Source: an uncultured Actinomycetes bacterium (GTDB lineage Bacteria > Actinomycetota > Actinomycetes > Nanopelagicales > Nanopelagicaceae). From it: DNA of 7,331 nucleotides. Positions within the stretch are counted from its first letter, which is position 1. Every line of letters begins with the position of its first letter. The notes below the pieces were generated by a model that was given only the letters and a program-made list of their open reading frames with translations, did no database searches and was not told the DNA's origin. The position numbers were made by a program, and so were the translations under genes. Below, piece after piece: positions 6,475 through 7,331 of this stretch. The stretch spans positions 1 through 7,331 of the forward strand of contig CAIMUD010000029.1 in the NCBI GenBank assembly GCA_903844585.1. Direction: 5' to 3'.

Positions 6475-6503
6475 TTGCCGCTGGCCAAGGGCGCCTCTAC
6501 GCT
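6475..6503 (+). promoter_or_regulatory. Candidate groESL promoter (-35/-10)
   Basis: TTGCCG (6475-6480) and TACGCT (6498-6503) are 17 bases apart, the ideal spacing for a housekeeping sigma factor. The first matches TTGACA at four of six positions, and the second has the essential TAnnnT. Transcription would start about 6509-6511, exactly where the HrcA operator begins, so a bound repressor would block initiation. The match is modest and transcript mapping would be needed to confirm it. Confidence 0.4.
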
Positions 6504-6508
6504 TGGCG

Positions 6509-6535
6509 TTAGCACTCGCAGGTCGAGTCTGCTAA
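6509..6535 (+). promoter_or_regulatory. CIRCE operator (HrcA binding site)
   Basis: TTAGCACTC (6509-6517) is a perfect left half of the CIRCE consensus. After the standard 9-base spacer comes GTCTGCTAA (6527-6535), which matches the GAGTGCTAA right half at seven of nine positions. The outer TTAGCA/TGCTAA palindrome is perfect. CIRCE upstream of groESL is bound by HrcA, which represses until heat stress or unfolded protein titrates GroEL away; this is established for the family. It lies 55 bases before the groES ATG and next to the candidate -10. Confidence 0.88.
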
Positions 6536-6576
6536 CTGGTTTTAAGACCGAAGTTCAACTCATGAAGGATAGAAAT

Positions 6577-6583
6577 AAAGGAG
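6577..6583 (+). promoter_or_regulatory. Strong Shine-Dalgarno for groES
   Basis: AAAGGAG sits seven bases before the groES ATG. It is the best ribosome-binding site in the window; most other genes here have weak, overlapping or absent sites, so it fits the high expression expected for chaperonins and fixes the groES start. Confidence 0.85.
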
Positions 6584-6590
6584 TACCACC

Positions 6591-6884
6591 ATGGCAGTAG
6601 CCATTAAGCCACTTGAAGATCGCATCGTTGTAAAGGCTAGCGAAGCCGAGACAACAACAGCATCAGGTCTAGTCATTCCTGATACAGCGAAAGAGAAGCC
6701 ACAGGAAGGCACAGTTGTTGCTGTTGGCCCAGGTCGCTTCGATGATGGCGTTCGCGTTCCTATGGATGTCAAAGTTGGAGATGTTGTTCTCTACAGCAAG
6801 TACGGCGGAACAGAAGTTAAGTACAACAATGAGGAATACCTCGTACTTTCTGCTCGCGACATCCTCGCTGTAATCGAGAAGTAA
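6591..6884 (+). CDS. groES: Co-chaperonin GroES
   Basis: GroES is the heptameric lid of the GroEL chamber in the cytosol. The 97 residues match the family length. The N terminus [11 protein letters not shown] is the standard first strand. The mobile loop that docks on GroEL is [20 protein letters not shown] (residues 18-37), with the hydrophobic V-I contact. [28 protein letters not shown] and the C-terminal [14 protein letters not shown] complete the fold. Start choice is settled by the AAAGGAG seven bases upstream. It is the first gene of a groES-groEL operon behind a CIRCE operator. groEL starts three bases after its stop. Confidence 0.98.
   Translation: MAVAIKPLEDRIVVKASEAETTTASGLVIPDTAKEKPQEGTVVAVGPGRFDDGVRVPMDVKVGDVVLYSKYGGTEVKYNNEEYLVLSARDILAVIEK

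Positions 6885-7331
<447 letters not shown>

Noticed and set aside
6484..6507. Intrinsic terminator after tsaD
   Set aside because: The stem is short with a bulge and is followed by GTTAGCACTC, not a T-run, so it does not meet the usual criteria.

Overview
Nearly all of this window (about 200-7331) is one strand-uniform, tightly packed block of bacterial housekeeping genes. The order is glmS (5'-truncated) - PAP2 phosphatase - acpS - alr - tsaE - tsaB - rimI - tsaD - groES - groEL (3'-truncated). The run alr-tsaE-tsaB-rimI-tsaD-groES-groEL is the classic actinobacterial order, as in the Mycobacterium alr-to-groEL1 region. The moderate GC content (mid-40s per cent by eye), very short intergenic gaps and actinobacterial protein signatures suggest a streamlined, lower-GC planktonic actinobacterium such as the freshwater acI / Nanopelagicales group. 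That lineage call is an inference from style and gene order, not from a marker comparison.

The first ~199 bases do not belong with the rest. Bases 1-115 are very GC-rich, with three 11-bp tandem units and two small perfect hairpins. They are followed by exactly twelve heptamers (116-199) of the plant/algal telomere type CCCTAAA (G-strand TTTAGGG), six exact and six degenerate. The array stops abruptly inside the glutaminase domain of glmS: an in-frame TAA lies in the last heptamer, and from base 202 on the sequence reads as conserved GlmS. The simplest explanation is a chimeric join between eukaryotic (algal or plant) telomere-like DNA and a bacterial contig. A real rearrangement cannot be excluded from sequence alone.

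Region by region: 202-1803 is GlmS (glucosamine-6-phosphate for peptidoglycan) lacking roughly its first 80 residues, including the catalytic Cys. 1807-2475 is a six-helix PAP2 lipid phosphatase with non-consensus active-site motifs. 2496-2855 is AcpS, preceded by a plausible leaderless-type promoter. 2855-3952 is alanine racemase. 3961-6465 holds TsaE, TsaB, RimI and TsaD, i.e. the t6A tRNA-modification proteins except TsaC plus the ribosomal-protein/TsaD-linked acetyltransferase. They are chained by 1-4 nt overlaps that suggest translational coupling. 6466-6590 is the only sizeable intergenic region in the bacterial part and carries a CIRCE operator for HrcA, a candidate promoter and a strong Shine-Dalgarno. 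6591-7331 is groES and the first 148 codons of groEL.

Functionally the block joins cell-wall precursor supply (GlmS, Alr, possibly the PAP2 enzyme), lipid cofactor loading (AcpS), translation fidelity (t6A) and heat-shock-controlled protein folding. I found no defence system, CRISPR array, prophage, insertion sequence, tRNA or rRNA. The odd left end is the most noteworthy feature.
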